This document shows positions 1 through 12,109 of a stretch of DNA of 64,000 nucleotides, piece after piece. This DNA is from Perilla frutescens (Eukaryota > Streptophyta > Magnoliopsida > Lamiales > Lamiaceae). Numbering within the stretch: the stretch's first letter is position 1; the number at the start of each line of letters is the position of its first letter. The stretch spans positions 37,142,501 to 37,206,500 of the forward strand of contig BRKX01000004.1 of NCBI GenBank assembly GCA_026008535.1. The letters run 5' to 3'. Below the pieces are notes generated by a model that was not told where the DNA came from, made no database searches, and saw only the letters and a program-made list of their open reading frames with translations. Made by a program: the position numbers and the translations under genes.

Positions 1-2215
1 GGTCCATTGGTCTCACTAGTCCTAGAATCGTTTATTTGTGCAAATTCTGCTAAAAAGGTAAAATAACCAAGTGTCCTTTAAGGCTAAGGGAATAGATCCA
101 AAGAAGCTATTAGGTTTAATTCACTCTACCTATGTGGCCCTATGACAATTCACACTAATAGGTGGTTATGAGAAATTCATCATGCTCATTGATGATTACT
201 CAAGTGTTAAATACATTTACATAATGCGTCGGTAGTCTAAATGCTTTGAGAAATCAAAGAATTAAGATGGAAGCAGAGGAATGCATTAGTAAAAGTATCA
301 TGACACTATGTTTTCTGATCATTAGTGACAAGTACCTCTCGGGCAACTTTAGGGATCACCTGACGGAGAATGGGATTGCATCCCAGTTGACTACATCTGC
401 TATTCAAACAGCAGAATGACGTAGTGGTGCGAAGAAATGGAATGTTATTGGAAATGGTTAGATCGATGATGAGCTATTCAAAGTTGTTTATTTCGTTTTG
501 CGGATATGTCCTAGAAACGACGATTGTTTGTTGGATATCCCAGATGAATGAAAAGTGGTTTATATTATAGTCCTAAGAATTAGAAAGATATTGTAAGCAC
601 TAATGCCCAATTCTTAGAAGAAGACTATATAATAAGTCACAAGGTTAAGAACAAGATCGTTCTTAATGGTTTGAGGAAAGGACATGCGAATCCTACACCA
701 AAGTGTACAAGAAGAGGTACCACCTAATACTACACAGCGTGTCACGAAGGTACAGAAAATACTTCATCACAGTGGGAGGGTTGTGCGCCAACCTAACAGA
801 TTCATTAGTCTAGAAAAATCTTCTGATTTTCTGGAAAGACTAAATGAATTGAAGCCCAGAAACTACGATGAAGTGGTTCAAGATAAGGATGCAGTTTCTT
901 AGAAAACTACAATAGAATCCAAAATGGGATCTATGGATCACCATGAACTATGGGAGCTTGTGGAATCACTAAATGGGGTTAAAACTCATTTGGTGAAAGT
1001 AGATCTACAAAAGAAAGAGATGATCTAACGAAATTGTTAGATCTGGAATCTCTTGTCTGTTGCTATTCATTTTAACTTATTTGTTTGGCAAATAGATGTC
1101 AAGACAGTTTTTCTGAACGGAAGTCTTGAGGATAATATCTATATGCGACAAACAAAGGGATTCATTACTAAAGGTCAGTGTGCTAGCTTAGAGGTCCATT
1201 CGTGGATTTAAGTAAGCATCAAAATCTTAGAATATCTGATCTAACGAAGTTATCCAGTCACATGGATTCGTGGAGAAATCAGATAAAAGCTGTGTGTACA
1301 AGAGGCATGATGGAAATGTGGTGGTTATCCTAGTACCATATGTTAAATAACAACTTGATTATTGGGTAACAATGAGGAGTTATCAAGCATAGGAGTGTGA
1401 TTGTCCAGATATTTCGAAATGAAGGATTTGAGCTGACGTAATCATCCCAGGTTAACTATATTGAAAATGTGCTAGCTAGATTCAACATACAAATTCGAAG
1501 AAAGATTTTATACCTTTCGAGCATGGAATACATCTACTCAAGGAAATGTGCTCTCCAAACACATAATGAGATAGATGTGAGAAATGAGATTCCTTATGCT
1601 TCTGCAAAAGGAAGACTCATATATGCTATGCTATGCACAAGGCCTAATATTTGCTATGCAGTAGTATAGTGGGAAGATGTTGATTTAACCCTAGTTAAAG
1701 GCAATGAACTGTGGTAAAAAGCATTCTCAAGAGAACTTGTGATAGTATGCTTGTTTACCACTCGGACAGTCTAATTGCCTTGGGTTGTAAAGACTTAGTT
1801 TTTCCGGAACCGGTAAAAAGGATCAGAGTAAATCTTCCTCAGCGTGTGTGTTTAAATTAGAAAGATGAGTCGTGGCATAGAGGAGTAAGGTAGAAATGCA
1901 TGTTAACTCTACCATGAAAGTCAAGTATGTGGCTGGCTCTGAGGCTACGAAAGACTGTGCACCTTCATAGCTTCTTGTTGGACTTGAGCATGATTCTTAA
2001 TTTGCCTTAGCAGTATCATGACACACTGTATAACTCTAGTTCAGTAGCAAATTTGAAAGGAATCCAGAGTCCATAGGGAAATTAAACACATAGGATTAAA
2101 GTACTACCTTATATGAGATATAAGGGAGGAAGATGTGGCAGTGGTCAAGATTGGATTGGAAGACAAAAATGGTTGTCCCATTCATGAGCCACACAAGCTC
2201 AGACCTTCAATGGTC
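1..2215 (+). pseudogene. Copia A pol remnant (integrase, RT, RNase H)
   Basis: Frame fragments match a Ty1/copia polyprotein. Near 1-40 there is a GPLVSLVLESF pre-integrase segment. Near 165-230 the integrase segment FIMLIDDYSS is visible. At 684-902 lies the linker before RT, including GRVVRQPNRF. Around 1080-1130 the RT-type segment D-V-K-T-V-F-L-N-G can be followed, and at 1469-1669 the RT end including IPYASAKGRLIYAMLCTRPN. RNase H residues can be followed from about 1740. The same family is better preserved in Copia B (52825-55104). No open frame exceeds about 72 codons and the catalytic YVDD box is not intact, so no functional protein is expected. Confidence 0.8.
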
Positions 2216-3466
2216 AACTTAGATAGTCCTGAACCCACCATCGGTACACCGTAGAATAATCTGATAGTTAGTTTATCTTGACTAACTGATTATTCTAGTA
2301 CACTGACGTGTGTATTGAGGAGGATCATGATAGGATATTGTTCTCTATTCTGACCTTAAGTGAGAGAATAAAGATCCACATAGTTCGAGTTCTTAACCCA
2401 TATACATTGGTGGACATGTATATGTTGTGTTGACTGCTTTGATTTATCAATGAGTGAGATTCTTTGATAGAATCAATAACCTCGATATTTTGGGTAGTGG
2501 CATTTACATATATGATGGGTCGTGCATTATGTATGGTCACCATATCCTGGTGCGCCAGGTTGATGATGTCCTCTTGAGGAAGCATGTAAATCATGGGAAG
2601 CCCTACAGACAGAATATTAATTTATTATTTACATGATACGGAAGTCATGCGGTACTACACAATGAGCAAGATGTTAATTAATTATAGCTGCTAGAAGGTT
2701 GCATAATTAATTAATGGATATTATATCTTAAACATGGGGGATGGCTGAACTAAAGAAGAAAGCATATTCGCAACTATGCATTAAATTGGTAGGTCAATAT
2801 TATTTTTTTAGTGGAATAAAAATAATACTTAATTTATTAATTTATATCCATGTCCTGAATATTAGAAATTAAATAAATTAGTAGGCCAATTTAATATTCT
2901 TCTAGATCCATGTTGTAGCCCAATATGACATAAGTGGACTGGAAATAGAACAAGAGTTGGAGGCCCAACCCAATAGGGTTTGGAAAATTAATTTTCATCC
3001 CCTCCCCTATATAAAGGGAGGGGGCCACGAAAATTAACATGAAAAATACAACCAATACAGCCCCTCTACATGCTCTCTTTATTCCTAGAGTTTCCACAAC
3101 CGTTTAGTAGTCTGCAGCCCACCCTGCATCTAAACAAGGTCTGGGAATACAACAGAAGATCAAGAAGTAGAATATTGGGGTTGTGAGTTTCGAACACTAT
3201 GAAGTTTTGTCATGTCCAAGTATTCTCCATCAACAACTCGATTAGACATTTAATCCCATGAGCAATCCGACAAAGTTTGTAAGTACCAATTTCGATAGAT
3301 TCTATTTTATTCTGCTACAATAGATTCGAAATTGAATCTTGCATGTTAATTCAACATAGGATAATTAATGTCACACATAAAATTATGATTTACATGAGCT
3401 TAGAATTAATGGCATCCAAATAGACCCTGTCTGGTACAATTCGAGAAAACCCCTACTAAACCAACA
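2216..3466 (+). repeat. Copia A 3' LTR, 5'-truncated
   Basis: From about 2216 the sequence aligns with the solo LTR at 14749-16161 beginning roughly 220 bp inside it, so the U3 start is missing. It aligns with the reverse complement of the Copia B LTR as well. Shared landmarks include a region around 2510-2540 (GATGGGTCGTGCA) and a TATA-like segment near 3005 (CCTATATAAAGG). The end aligns with the CCCAACA terminus of the solo copy, allowing a small insertion. Short ORFs here are chance frames. Confidence 0.8.
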
Positions 3467-4224
3467 AACTCTGACATAGGATTGTCGAATTAAGACTGTT
3501 CTTCCCTTGATTCTGAAGAATTAATTTACCACTAATTAAAGCTAAACGACAATTACAGATGACCAATTTAATTGGCTACTGATTAATCTCAGACTACTAA
3601 ATATTTACAACTACCTAGCAGAACCGAAACAATTAACAACGATAAACACAGAGAATCACAGATGTATGCATATAATTAAAGTATAAGAACGAATTAGATC
3701 TCACAGAATAAATACTCTAGGGCTTCGTTAATCTTCACCGAAATAAAATGAGTTTAGCTCGAATTCATAATTGAATCTGAACTACAAAAGTCAATTGAGA
3801 AAAATAGCGATGATAAAAAAAATGATGTTTGAAAGATAAAAATAAATTCCAGAATTCCACTTCTTGTCTCTGGCGTCAATCTCTGATCAGTTGCCTACTC
3901 CGTCTAGGAGTCCTTACATACGAATCTTAATTAAGGAAAATAGAGTCCTAACCCTAGTCTAACTAGGAAAGTAATAACTAAAGCCCAAGATTAATAATGG
4001 ATCCAAAGATAATCGCCCAGGCCCAGACCCTCGATTAGTTCGTACGCTCAGCCCAAGTCTGCGCATAATCCAGCTTTACAGTTGTTTTCTCGGTGCTTAA
4101 ACCCGTCAGTATGCCCATACTAACCGCATTCCAGATTCTTCAATTTTGCGCTTCAATCATCTTGACTGCAAAGTCTCCAAAAACAAGCCAATTCCTTCAC
4201 AATTGTGTCATTCACATGTAATCA
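3467..4224 (-). repeat. Athila-1 3' LTR, partial
   Basis: This segment matches 9637-10394 at roughly 95% identity by eye. The element's U3 start is at 4224 (minus-strand TGATTACATG, matching TGATTACAGG at 10394). The rest of the LTR was displaced by insertion of Copia A and lies outside the window. Confidence 0.85.
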
Positions 4225-4254
4225 TTCCACTTAGACAATGCTCGTCCTCGAGCA
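4225..4254 (-). promoter_or_regulatory. Athila-1 polypurine tract and adjoining hairpin
   Basis: Directly upstream of the 3' LTR the minus strand reads a short purine-biased tract (TAAGTGGAA), degraded compared with the Athila-3 tract. Next to it, at 4239-4254, is a perfect 6-bp stem with a 4-nt loop, TGCTCGTCCTCGAGCA on the plus strand. The same hairpin occurs beside the Athila-3 tract at 60535-60550. The tract is the expected plus-strand primer; the hairpin role is unknown. Confidence 0.6.
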
Positions 4255-6374
4255 TAACTAAACAAAAGACAAACTCTAAAAAGACTCAAAGATTACAAGT
4301 CAATCATTGGCAACCTTTAATGGAAAACAATCAAAGTTAGGATTAAGACACAATCGTCCACGAGCCACCAACCATTCTCTTATTTCATGAAGTTGTACAC
4401 ATGTTCTTCGTTCAAGTCAAAATCATGCAAAACCAATTTTGCTTCACCGAGATTCACTCAAGTTCTCTCAATAGAAAATAACAGCAGAATTTAATTCACA
4501 CAAACCGTAACTTGGTGCTCTCAAACACAGATTTGCCCATATATCAAAATCTCTATCATATAAATGAGATTAATGCACAAATCAAAAGGTCTTTTTTGAA
4601 TGGGTTGTAACGAGGCTAGGGTGTACAAGTAAGATAAAAAGATAGGATGGCTCAAAAGACTGAAAACATGCAAGTATATCAGAACATCATTCATTCACAT
4701 TTTTCAGCAACTTCTCAAATAATTCAACAATTTCTAAGTCACGTGCTGGTCTCAAACTATACAGGGCAACAGAAGAAATAACCTTAATTAAGTACAGCTC
4801 TTTCCTCTCCATATTCTTCTATTCTTTATTTGGTCTCTTTTTTTTTCTTTTTTCTTTTTTATACATATAAATATTTGGAATAGAACAGAAGTGTATACAC
4901 ACTTTTCAGCTCTCCTGCACCAAATATCTACAAGTGTAACTTGAACTCATTTAAACACAATCCAATATACTTACATGTTTTCATGGGACAAAAGAAGGCT
5001 CAAACAGGCTTAGGCTTAATTTTCTTTTTTTAGTGGTTGTAATAATCAAGAAAGGAAGGATCAGGCACAACGAGCTCACTAATGGACAATTTAGGGTATG
5101 AATAATTTATTCAAGCTAAAGCATTGGGTAATCCTAGATGCCTTAATCATGTTCATGCAAAAATCTCAAAAGTGATATCGATTATGACAACCAGGCAAAT
5201 CAGAAATCAAGCACTCAAGTACGATACACTCAGCAAGAAAACAAATTGAGCTCTTCTCATATATAGATCATTCTCATCAGGCTCAATTCTCACAATATAG
5301 TAGGCTTCAAAATATTTGATCAAATTTTACATGTTTCGTCATTCAAGAACACATACGAGCACATTCACAATTCAATCAATAGAGAGACAACCAGTCAATA
5401 CCAAACCCGTATCCTAATCCCTTCTTTTCATGTAATCCATTTCAAGTATGCCAATAACTTGACAAACTAAAACAAAAGAAAGGATTTTTTTCTTTCTTTT
5501 TTTTTAAAAAGAACGAAAATTGTAAAAACACAATAACTCTCCCTTCCACACTAGACAACACAATATCCTCATTGTGCAAAGGAGAAGACAGATAAAAAAA
5601 AGAAATAAAGACAATAAACAAAAAGAGACAGAGTGGTGGACAATGCTCTCTGGAGGGAAGTTATGAAGGTGGCGATTGAGAGAATTGGATTAGCTCCGGT
5701 ATGGGCAGCTTGGGAACGGGTATGGCGAGCTACCGGGATAGTCTCATCAGGTGTGGCAGCGGGTTGTTGCTAGTCCAGCTCAGATCAAAATTCCTCATCA
5801 TTCTTCGAATTAGAAGACTGACCCAATTCAAGTGATTGGGGATTGGTCACGGTGTCTGTGAGAGCAGAGTGCAGATCAGCGGTCAGCGTGGGAGACTTGG
5901 TGGTTTTCCTTTTCTTCCCCATAGAGTGATCGAACAACAATGATGATAGAAAAGAAAGGGCAATGGCCGGACATGAGTGTTCCGGGAAAGACTCAGTGGT
6001 GGTTGGATTGAGGGATTCTAGCAGGACGAGAAGACGCCAGCTTATCTTCTAAGAGAGAGAAAGAGATTAGGGCTCTTTAAATCTGATTAGGGATTTTTTA
6101 AATAAATCCCAAATTTGAGAAAGAAATTTGCAATCAAGTCCCTACTTTTTTAAATATCCCCTAACTCTCCCCCACATTTGAAATATGGCCACGGAAGGTC
6201 CTCTTTTTTTTGGTTTTTTTGTGTTTTCTTTTTTTTTTCATTTTTTTAAAATAAAATAAAAAAATAAATTCAAATAAATGCTTGGGTTGCCTCCCAAGGA
6301 GTGCCCTTATTTAATGTCTGAGGCTCGATACAATTAAAAGCACGATCACGAGATGATTTTAGGGGTAGCAAGAT
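4255..6374 (-). other. Athila-1 long 3' noncoding region
   Basis: About 2.1 kb between the end of pol and the polypurine tract. It is AT-rich with several homopolymer T runs (for example 4838-4860, 5486-5505, 6205-6245) and holds one short ORF described separately. The stretch at 6280-6320 matches the region after pol in Athila-2 (12105-12140) and Athila-3 (58900-58940), so it is a conserved part of the family. No other gene is visible. Confidence 0.6.
5785..5922 (-). pseudogene. Short basic ORF in Athila-1 3' region (env-position ORF remnant)
   Basis: A 45-codon minus-strand frame starts with the basic MGKKRKTTKSPTL and ends at a TGA at 5785-5787. More in-phase codons, including RHTRSQAA, follow the stop. 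Athila elements often carry a third ORF between pol and the 3' LTR, sometimes called env-like. Position and basic N-terminus fit a truncated version of that ORF, but no membrane segment or recognisable domain is visible. Could also be a chance frame. Confidence 0.35.
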
Positions 6375-7373
6375 CTACCCCCTCGAAAGTAATTGTCTCC
6401 AGCCCAACATAATATGGCTTAAGTTTGGCCATTCACTTTCAACAATTTCTGTGTGTAAACTCTGAATCTCGACTACGCCATGAGGTCTGACACTCACAAC
6501 TTCATAAGGCCCTGTCCAATGAGACTTCAACTTGCCTGGCATGATTCGTAGCCGAGCATTAAATATGATTATCTTTTGGCCAACTTCAATAGTCTTCCTT
6601 CGAATATACTTGTCATGCAACAATTTGGTACACTCATTGTAGATGCTGGCATTATCATAAGCTTCCAATCGAATCTCCATGAGCTCTTGTAATTGGAGCT
6701 TTCTTTCATGGCCTACAATGTCTCGATCAAGACAGCATTGTTTCACAGCCCAGAATACTTTGTGTTCCAGCTTATCTTCCCTGAAATGATTCTCAACAAA
6801 ATTGTCAACTAATGGGTCGACAACATCAATCATATACAAAGCTTCAGGATCCTCAACATGCTTCATAGCTTCAAAAATATTAAATGTGATAATATCACCA
6901 TCAAATTCAAAGCTAAGCATGCATTTCTCAATATCAAATTTCATGAATGACCTTCCTAAAAGAATCAGAGATCTATGTGCAGATAAGGAATCATCCATGT
7001 CAACTATGTAAAAATCCACAGGAAAAATTAATTCATTTAATTTTATCAGAACATCTTCGACCACACCTTGAGGATATGCATTAGACCTATAAGCTAACTG
7101 AATGATAACATGAGTTTTTTTCATAGGACCTAATTACAATTCCGTGTACATAGAAAGAGGTATAAGATTGATGGATGCGCCTAAATCTAGCATAACTCTC
7201 TCAACCTTCTTACTTCCAATAATGTAAGGAATAGTAAACATACCAGGATCCCTACATTTTTGTGGCAACTTCCTTTGAATAACAGCAGAAACATTTTTCC
7301 CAACTTTAATCCTCGCATCTTTCCCATATCTCATCTTTTTAGCACATAATTCTTTCAAAAATTTTGCGTACAT
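6375..7373 (-). pseudogene. Athila-1 protease joined to the C-terminal tail of pol
   Basis: The minus-strand frame from 7373 shows the retropepsin-like motif VMLDLGASINLIPLS, interrupted by a stop near 7132-7134. The next open frame (7124-6375, 249 codons) continues the protease region (YPQGVVEDVLIKLNELIFPV; LILLGRSFMKFD) up to about residue 118. It then runs directly into the integrase C-terminal region (HKVFWAVKQCCLDRD; LQLQELMEIRLEAYDNA; MPGKLKSHWTGPYEVVSV), ending in GWRQLL. In a complete Athila pol about 1000 residues of RT, RNase H and integrase core separate these blocks. The deletion joins them in frame, leaving one open reading frame across the junction. No catalytic RT or integrase motif is left. 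Confidence 0.82.
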
Positions 7374-7414
7374 GGTAACTTACTTAATAGCATCAATCAG
7401 AGGTAAATTAATCT

Positions 7415-9064
7415 CTACATTCTTGAACAACTCAGGGATCTCCTTTTTATCATCCTCATTCTTATTTCAAACCAACCTGGAAGGAAAAGGTGCTGAAATA
7501 AGAGGTTGAGAATTAAAAACTTTGAGTTCCATACATACCTTAGATGGAAGAGATTTGTCAGGTAGTTTTTCCTCTGCAATGGATTCCTTCTTTTGCACTT
7601 CAACATGCTCTTCCAGCTCTTTTTATTTCTTCTTAGTCTCAAATTCAACTAACTCTTTCCCACTTCTCAGTGTGACAGCGCTAACATTCCCTTTTGGATT
7701 GATTTCCATTTAAGATGGGAATTTGCCTTGGTTTGATTGCAGTTTGTTCATCTGAGTGGCAAGTTGGGTGATTTGAGTCCCTATGCTACCCAAGGCAGCT
7801 TGTGTCTCTTGCTGGAAATCTTTCTGACTCTGCGCTAGGCTATTAACGAGTGCACTGCTCTGCTCCAAACACTTCATAATATCATTCATGCTCGGCACAG
7901 CACGATCGGTTTGGGTATACTGACCACCCTGCAGCTGCCTCTGAGGTAAAACTCCAGGCACCTTCTGATCCGGCTGCCTCCAACCGAAATTAGGATGGTC
8001 CCTCTATCCTAGGTTATATGTGTTTAAATATGGATCATACTTCCCCCGTCTTAGGGCATCTTGCTATGTATCACCGGACCCATAACATGCTTGTTCAGTT
8101 TGAGGATCTTGCAACGTAGGACAAGAGTCAAAAAAATGGCCATTCTCCGAACAAACTCCACAACAAACATTTTAAGTTTGTGTCACAGAAAGGCCTCTAA
8201 CTAGAGAGCTAAGAGCATCAATTTTCTTGTTGACACCTGAAATTTTTGCCCGCTCAACTCCTTTTACGGGTCGGTATCTGTCATCATCCTCATCTTCATA
8301 TTGCTGGCCACCAGAGACCATATCAATTATGAGGTGCTTCGCCTCTGTTAAAGTCTTGTTAGTTAAAGATCCTCTGCTAGCAGCATCAATGATCTTCCTG
8401 TCAAAAGTTGACATACCATGGTAGAAGTAGTTAGTGAGCAATTTATATTCAGAGAACCCGTGGTCTGGACATTTACGGCACAATTATTGGAATCTCTCCC
8501 AGTAATCAGCTAAACTCTTATTTTACTTCTGCTTAATGCTGTTGATCGCCATCCTTAAGTTTACAGCTATTGATTTAGGAAAGAACTTGCGTAGGAATTG
8601 TTCCTCTAATTCATTCCAAGTTATAATCGAACCCGATGGAAGATCAAACAGCCAATCCCTAGCCCTGCCCTGCAATATATGAGAAAAGGTCAGTAATCTG
8701 AAATTATCTGAAGAAAAACCTTGAGGGCGTAGAGTAGAGCAAACTAAATCAAATTCGGCAAGGTGTTTATGTGTATTCTCTCCAGGTAAATCGCCGAACT
8801 TGGGTAGAACTTGAATAAAACCATGCCTTCTTTCAGAATTTTAAGCAATATTAGGTAGCATAATGCAAATTGGTCGATTATTTATGTGACGACCCAACTC
8901 CTTTATCTGAAGTTCTTATTCAGGTTCGAGGTTGCGAGCTAACGCCCCCACATTAGCCATGTATTCTTTGAACAATTGATCAAGACCAAGTGTTCAAACC
9001 TTCATAAAGTCCTATCCGGCTCTGGATCAAAAACTAGACTTCCTTTTTGTAAGGATCGAGTCAT
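7415..9064 (-). pseudogene. Athila-1 gag and gag-protease linker remnant
   Basis: A start at 9064 (minus-strand MTRS, matching the Athila-3 gag start) is followed by the retrotransposon Gag domain in several frames. Visible parts include ILQGRARDWLFDLP, the LTNYFYHGMSTFDRKII segment (8483-8172), a CCHC-like knuckle near 8130-8170, and the helical segment SLAQSQKDFQQETQAALGS (7961-7710). Several frameshifts and stops break the frame. The product would be the capsid/nucleocapsid precursor of the virus-like particle. Confidence 0.78.
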
Positions 9065-9134
9065 GCACTAGGGAAAAAACAAGTATGAAAAATGGTAGAC
9101 CAAAATATCAGAATAATCACTACTTAAAAACTGG

Positions 9135-9152
9135 TCCCCGACAACGGCGCCA
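9135..9152 (-). promoter_or_regulatory. Athila-1 primer-binding site (tRNA-Asp type)
   Basis: The minus strand reads TGGCGCCGTTGTCGGGGA, six bases inside the 5' LTR end. It is the site type reported for Athila elements, complementary to the 3' end of plant tRNA-Asp. Athila-3 has the close variant at 56484-56501. Confidence 0.82.
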
Positions 9153-9157
9153 AATTT

Positions 9158-10394
9158 TAGAGCATCATTTTTTACCAAAAATAATCCGACATGCAGTCGG
9201 TATGCCCACACTACCCAGAATAGTGGCAAGCAAGATCGTCTTCCAAAGGACCGGAAAGAATTTCCTAACACTTCAGTCTGTAAGTAACCAAACTTTAACA
9301 ACGAATGTCTTTGTTATGATGTAAAAACGAAAACAAAAGCAATTAACCAGAGAGAAATTTTCTTCACAAATGTAAAAGTATTCCACCTTCCAATTAACTC
9401 CACCCTAACTTAATTATTCTGCTCATCGATGCAATGATAACTTTAATTCATGAATGCAACTATTTATAACCATCGAAGACACTTCTAACGCGATTTTATT
9501 TCTCTTTAATTGTTCGATAATCGGATAGACACTTCACCAATTATTTTCCTAATCGACTGACAACCGTAAGAGATACTCTATAGATTTAATGAGCCAACAG
9601 CTTTAGGAACTAGAGAAACCTAATTCAAAACTAATAAACTCTGACACAGGATTGTCGAATTAAGACTGCTCTTCCCTTGATTCTGAAGAATCAATTTACC
9701 ACTAATTAAACCTAAACCACAATTACGGATGGCCAATTTAAATGGCTACTAATTAATCTCGGACTACTAAATATTTGCAACTACCTAGCAGAACCGAAAT
9801 AATTAACAACGATAAGCACAGAGAATCACAGATGCATGCATATAATTAAAGTATAAGAACGAATTAGATCTCACAGAATAAATACACTAGGGCTTCGTTA
9901 ATCTTCACTAGAATAAAACGAGTTTAGCTCGAATTCATAATTGAAGCTGAACTACAAAATTCGATTGAGAAAAATAGCGATGATAAAAAAAATGATGTTT
10001 GAAATATGAAAATAAATTACAGAATTCCACTTTTTATCTCTGGCGTCAATCTCTGATCAGTTGCCTACTCCGTCTAGGAGTCCTTAAATACAAATCTTAA
10101 TTAAGGAAAATAGAGTCCTAATCATAGTCTAACTAGGAAAGTAATAACTAAAGCCCAAGATTAATAATGGATCCAAAGATAATCGCCCAGGCCCAGACAC
10201 TTGATTAGTTCGCGCGCTCAGCCCAAGTCTGCGCATAATCCAACTCAACAGTTGTTTTCTTAGTGCTTAAACCTGTCAGTATGCCCATATTGACTGCATT
10301 CCAGATTCTCCAATTTTGCGCTTCAATCATCTTGACTGCAAAGTCTCCAAAAAAAAGCCAATTCCTTCATAATTGTGTTATTCACCTGTAATCA
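9158..10394 (-). repeat. Athila-1 5' LTR
   Basis: The LTR is about 1237 bp and begins on the minus strand with TGATTACAGG at 10394. It ends at 9158 just before the primer-binding site. The end reads CTCTA where Athila-3 has CACCA, a decayed terminus. The segment 9637-10394 is duplicated at 3467-4224. Sequence around 9640-9830 resembles the Athila-3 LTR around 55850-55990, so the two elements are one family or close sisters. Confidence 0.85.
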
Positions 10395-10496
10395 TCCACA
10401 AAACACAATTTTCTACACAAAACATGATCGTGGGGTGATTAACACAACAAAAGTATACCAAACTCGACCAAAAATATGTATGAAATAATAGCCCAA

Positions 10497-11638
10497 TCAA
10501 GTGTCATCATCAAGAGCATAAAGAAAAACAAGTTTCCTCCTGTCAATTCTCTTTAAGCGATCTAGGTGGATGCTCACTTTAGTTTTCTCTGGTTGTGTTG
10601 GGGCGGTCTTTGTGGGGACCCTCAGTCTTACCAGCTCTTTTTTTATTTGAATGGTGGTGGCTTGGCTTTTGATAGCTGGATTGCTTCATCTGACTCACTT
10701 TCTTCAAACTCGACTTCCTCTTTTCCTTTAGATTCTTCTTCAGTAGTTTCATCACGCAACTCAAGCTTTCACTTTGCTACGGGCACAACTGGGGATTTTC
10801 ATTATTTTGGCTTCAACAGAGATTTGCCTATCACGATCTTGTTGGGTCCTCCCTTTTCTACTTCTGCGCCCTTCTTTGCGGCTAGGTTTTTGGGAGAGAT
10901 TTTTCTAGTTACTATAGGTTGTTTAATTTCTTGCATCTGAGATGGTTTTGGCTACGCTTTTTCTTGAGTTTCTTTCTCACTGAAGGCTTTTTCCGACTCG
11001 TCAGATCGAGTCTCTTCATCCTCTTCTTCTGATTCACCTTCCTCTTCACTAGCTACTTCATCTTCCTCATTTTCATTGATTTTACCTTTCCCTTTATCTT
11101 CTTTTCTGGAGTTCACCTCCTCTTAATCTTTATTCTTTTCTATTTTTTCTTTAGCCATTTTTTCTTCAGTTGCCGTCTCAACTTTTGGTTCTTTCTCCGG
11201 CTCCCTTTCCACTGTTGGTTCTTTCTCCGGCTCCACCTTGAGCTCAGGTATTTTTTCCGGCTCTAGATTTGAGTTCTTTTTAGGTTTGGGTTCTTCTTGT
11301 ACCTCTTGGATGAGGGCTTCGAGAATCTTCTTCTCCAATATGCCCGAATTGGCATTTATTGCTCTGGACTTCTTTGCGGGAGGCTTTTTTGGTGCTTTGG
11401 CTGGGGCCTTCTTTCTTTTCTCTGTAGCAGGTGGGTTGTAGACTGGGGGTGTAGATGAGATGGGTTGAATGTTGACGAAAGTTTGTTCTTCCATCACCGC
11501 CATGCTTCTAGCTCCAACATATGTGGTTGGTGATTGGATTGGAGTTTTATCTAGCATTTTATTCTTGGGCTTCTTCCGTCTACGTGTGGACTTTCCGGTG
11601 AGGAGCAGTGACTAAACTCCTCCTCTGGTTCTAGTCAT
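10497..11638 (-). pseudogene. Athila-2 3' ORF (env-position), lysine/glutamate-rich
   Basis: A frame of about 380 codons starts at 11638 with MTRTRGGV and ends near 10497 with KLVFLYALDDDT. At least six premature stops and one frame change break it. The N-terminal part has a basic cluster (KRKKAPAKAPKKPPAKK, about residues 75-95). A long acidic/lysine region follows, with an imperfect repeat of the form PEKEP-VE/REPEKEPK-VE. No signal peptide or membrane segment is visible, so an envelope role is not supported by sequence. The position after integrase matches the third ORF of Athila elements. The basic region could be nuclear-targeting, which is inference. Confidence 0.6.
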
Positions 11639-12109
11639 GGATGGTGGGGAGAGGTGTGTGGTTTAGCTCGAGGGTGGGTTTTCTTTTTGTATCTGCGGAG
11701 ACTTGAGGGGGACGAGTGAACAGTTAGGATTTTTACGAAATTTGGGGATATAGGGATTAGAATGAGAAGTAGCTAAGTTTTGGGGATTTAGGAGCGAGAA
11801 TTGGATTTGATAGATATCAATCCGTTGAGAGATGAAAGAGAGATATGGTTTATGTTTTGAAAATTTAAATTTTTTCTCTCTTCCTTGAGTTGATGTCTGC
11901 ATGGGGGAATGAAGCGTCACTTGTCAACTTTTTTCTCTCTCTTCCGGCTTGAACTGTCTTGTCTCCCACACACTTAGCTTTTTCTCAGTTCTGCTTTCAG
12001 TGAATGTACCCAAATTCAAGTATTTTCCGTCTTGTGGCCCTGGTGGTCAGTTAGCAACTATATAAATATAAAAAAATTGAAAATGAAGTAAAGCGGTAAA
12101 ATACCGGGT
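11639..12109 (-). other. Athila-2 spacer between pol and 3' ORF
   Basis: About 470 bp with no supportable gene. An 85-codon open frame at 11663-11920 has no motif and is treated as chance. The segment at 12105-12140 resembles the post-pol region of Athila-1. Confidence 0.5.

Larger units (their letters stand above)
1..3466 (+). mobile_element. Copia A: decayed Ty1/copia retrotransposon, 5' end outside window
   Basis: Remains of pre-integrase, integrase, reverse transcriptase and RNase H occur in the Ty1/copia order on the + strand, followed by a 3' LTR homologous to the solo LTR at 14749-16161 and to the LTR of Copia B. The right end is placed at 3466, where the LTR terminus CCAACA meets sequence homologous to the Athila-1 LTR. 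Copia A therefore appears inserted into the 3' LTR of Athila-1. Many stops and frameshifts show that it is old. The gag, 5' LTR and left target duplication lie before the window. Confidence 0.85.
3467..10394 (-). mobile_element. Athila-1: pol-deleted Athila-like Ty3/gypsy retrotransposon
   Basis: On the minus strand the element has a 5' LTR (9158-10394), a primer-binding site complementary to tRNA-Asp, a gag region, a protease joined to the C-terminal end of pol, a long 3' noncoding region, a polypurine tract and a 3' LTR (3467-4224) cut by Copia A. The protease/Gag sequence and the integrase tail are of the Athila type. The central RT, RNase H and integrase core are missing. Its LTR and gag resemble Athila-3 (55110-61932). 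It sits inside the 3' portion of Athila-2, whose sequence resumes at 10395. Confidence 0.87.

Noticed and set aside
2325..3097. Small open frames with hydrophobic stretches
   Set aside because: They lie in the Copia A 3' LTR.
9068..9324. Overlapping 77- and 79-codon frames across the Athila-1 LTR end
   Set aside because: They cover the primer-binding site and LTR end; no coding role.
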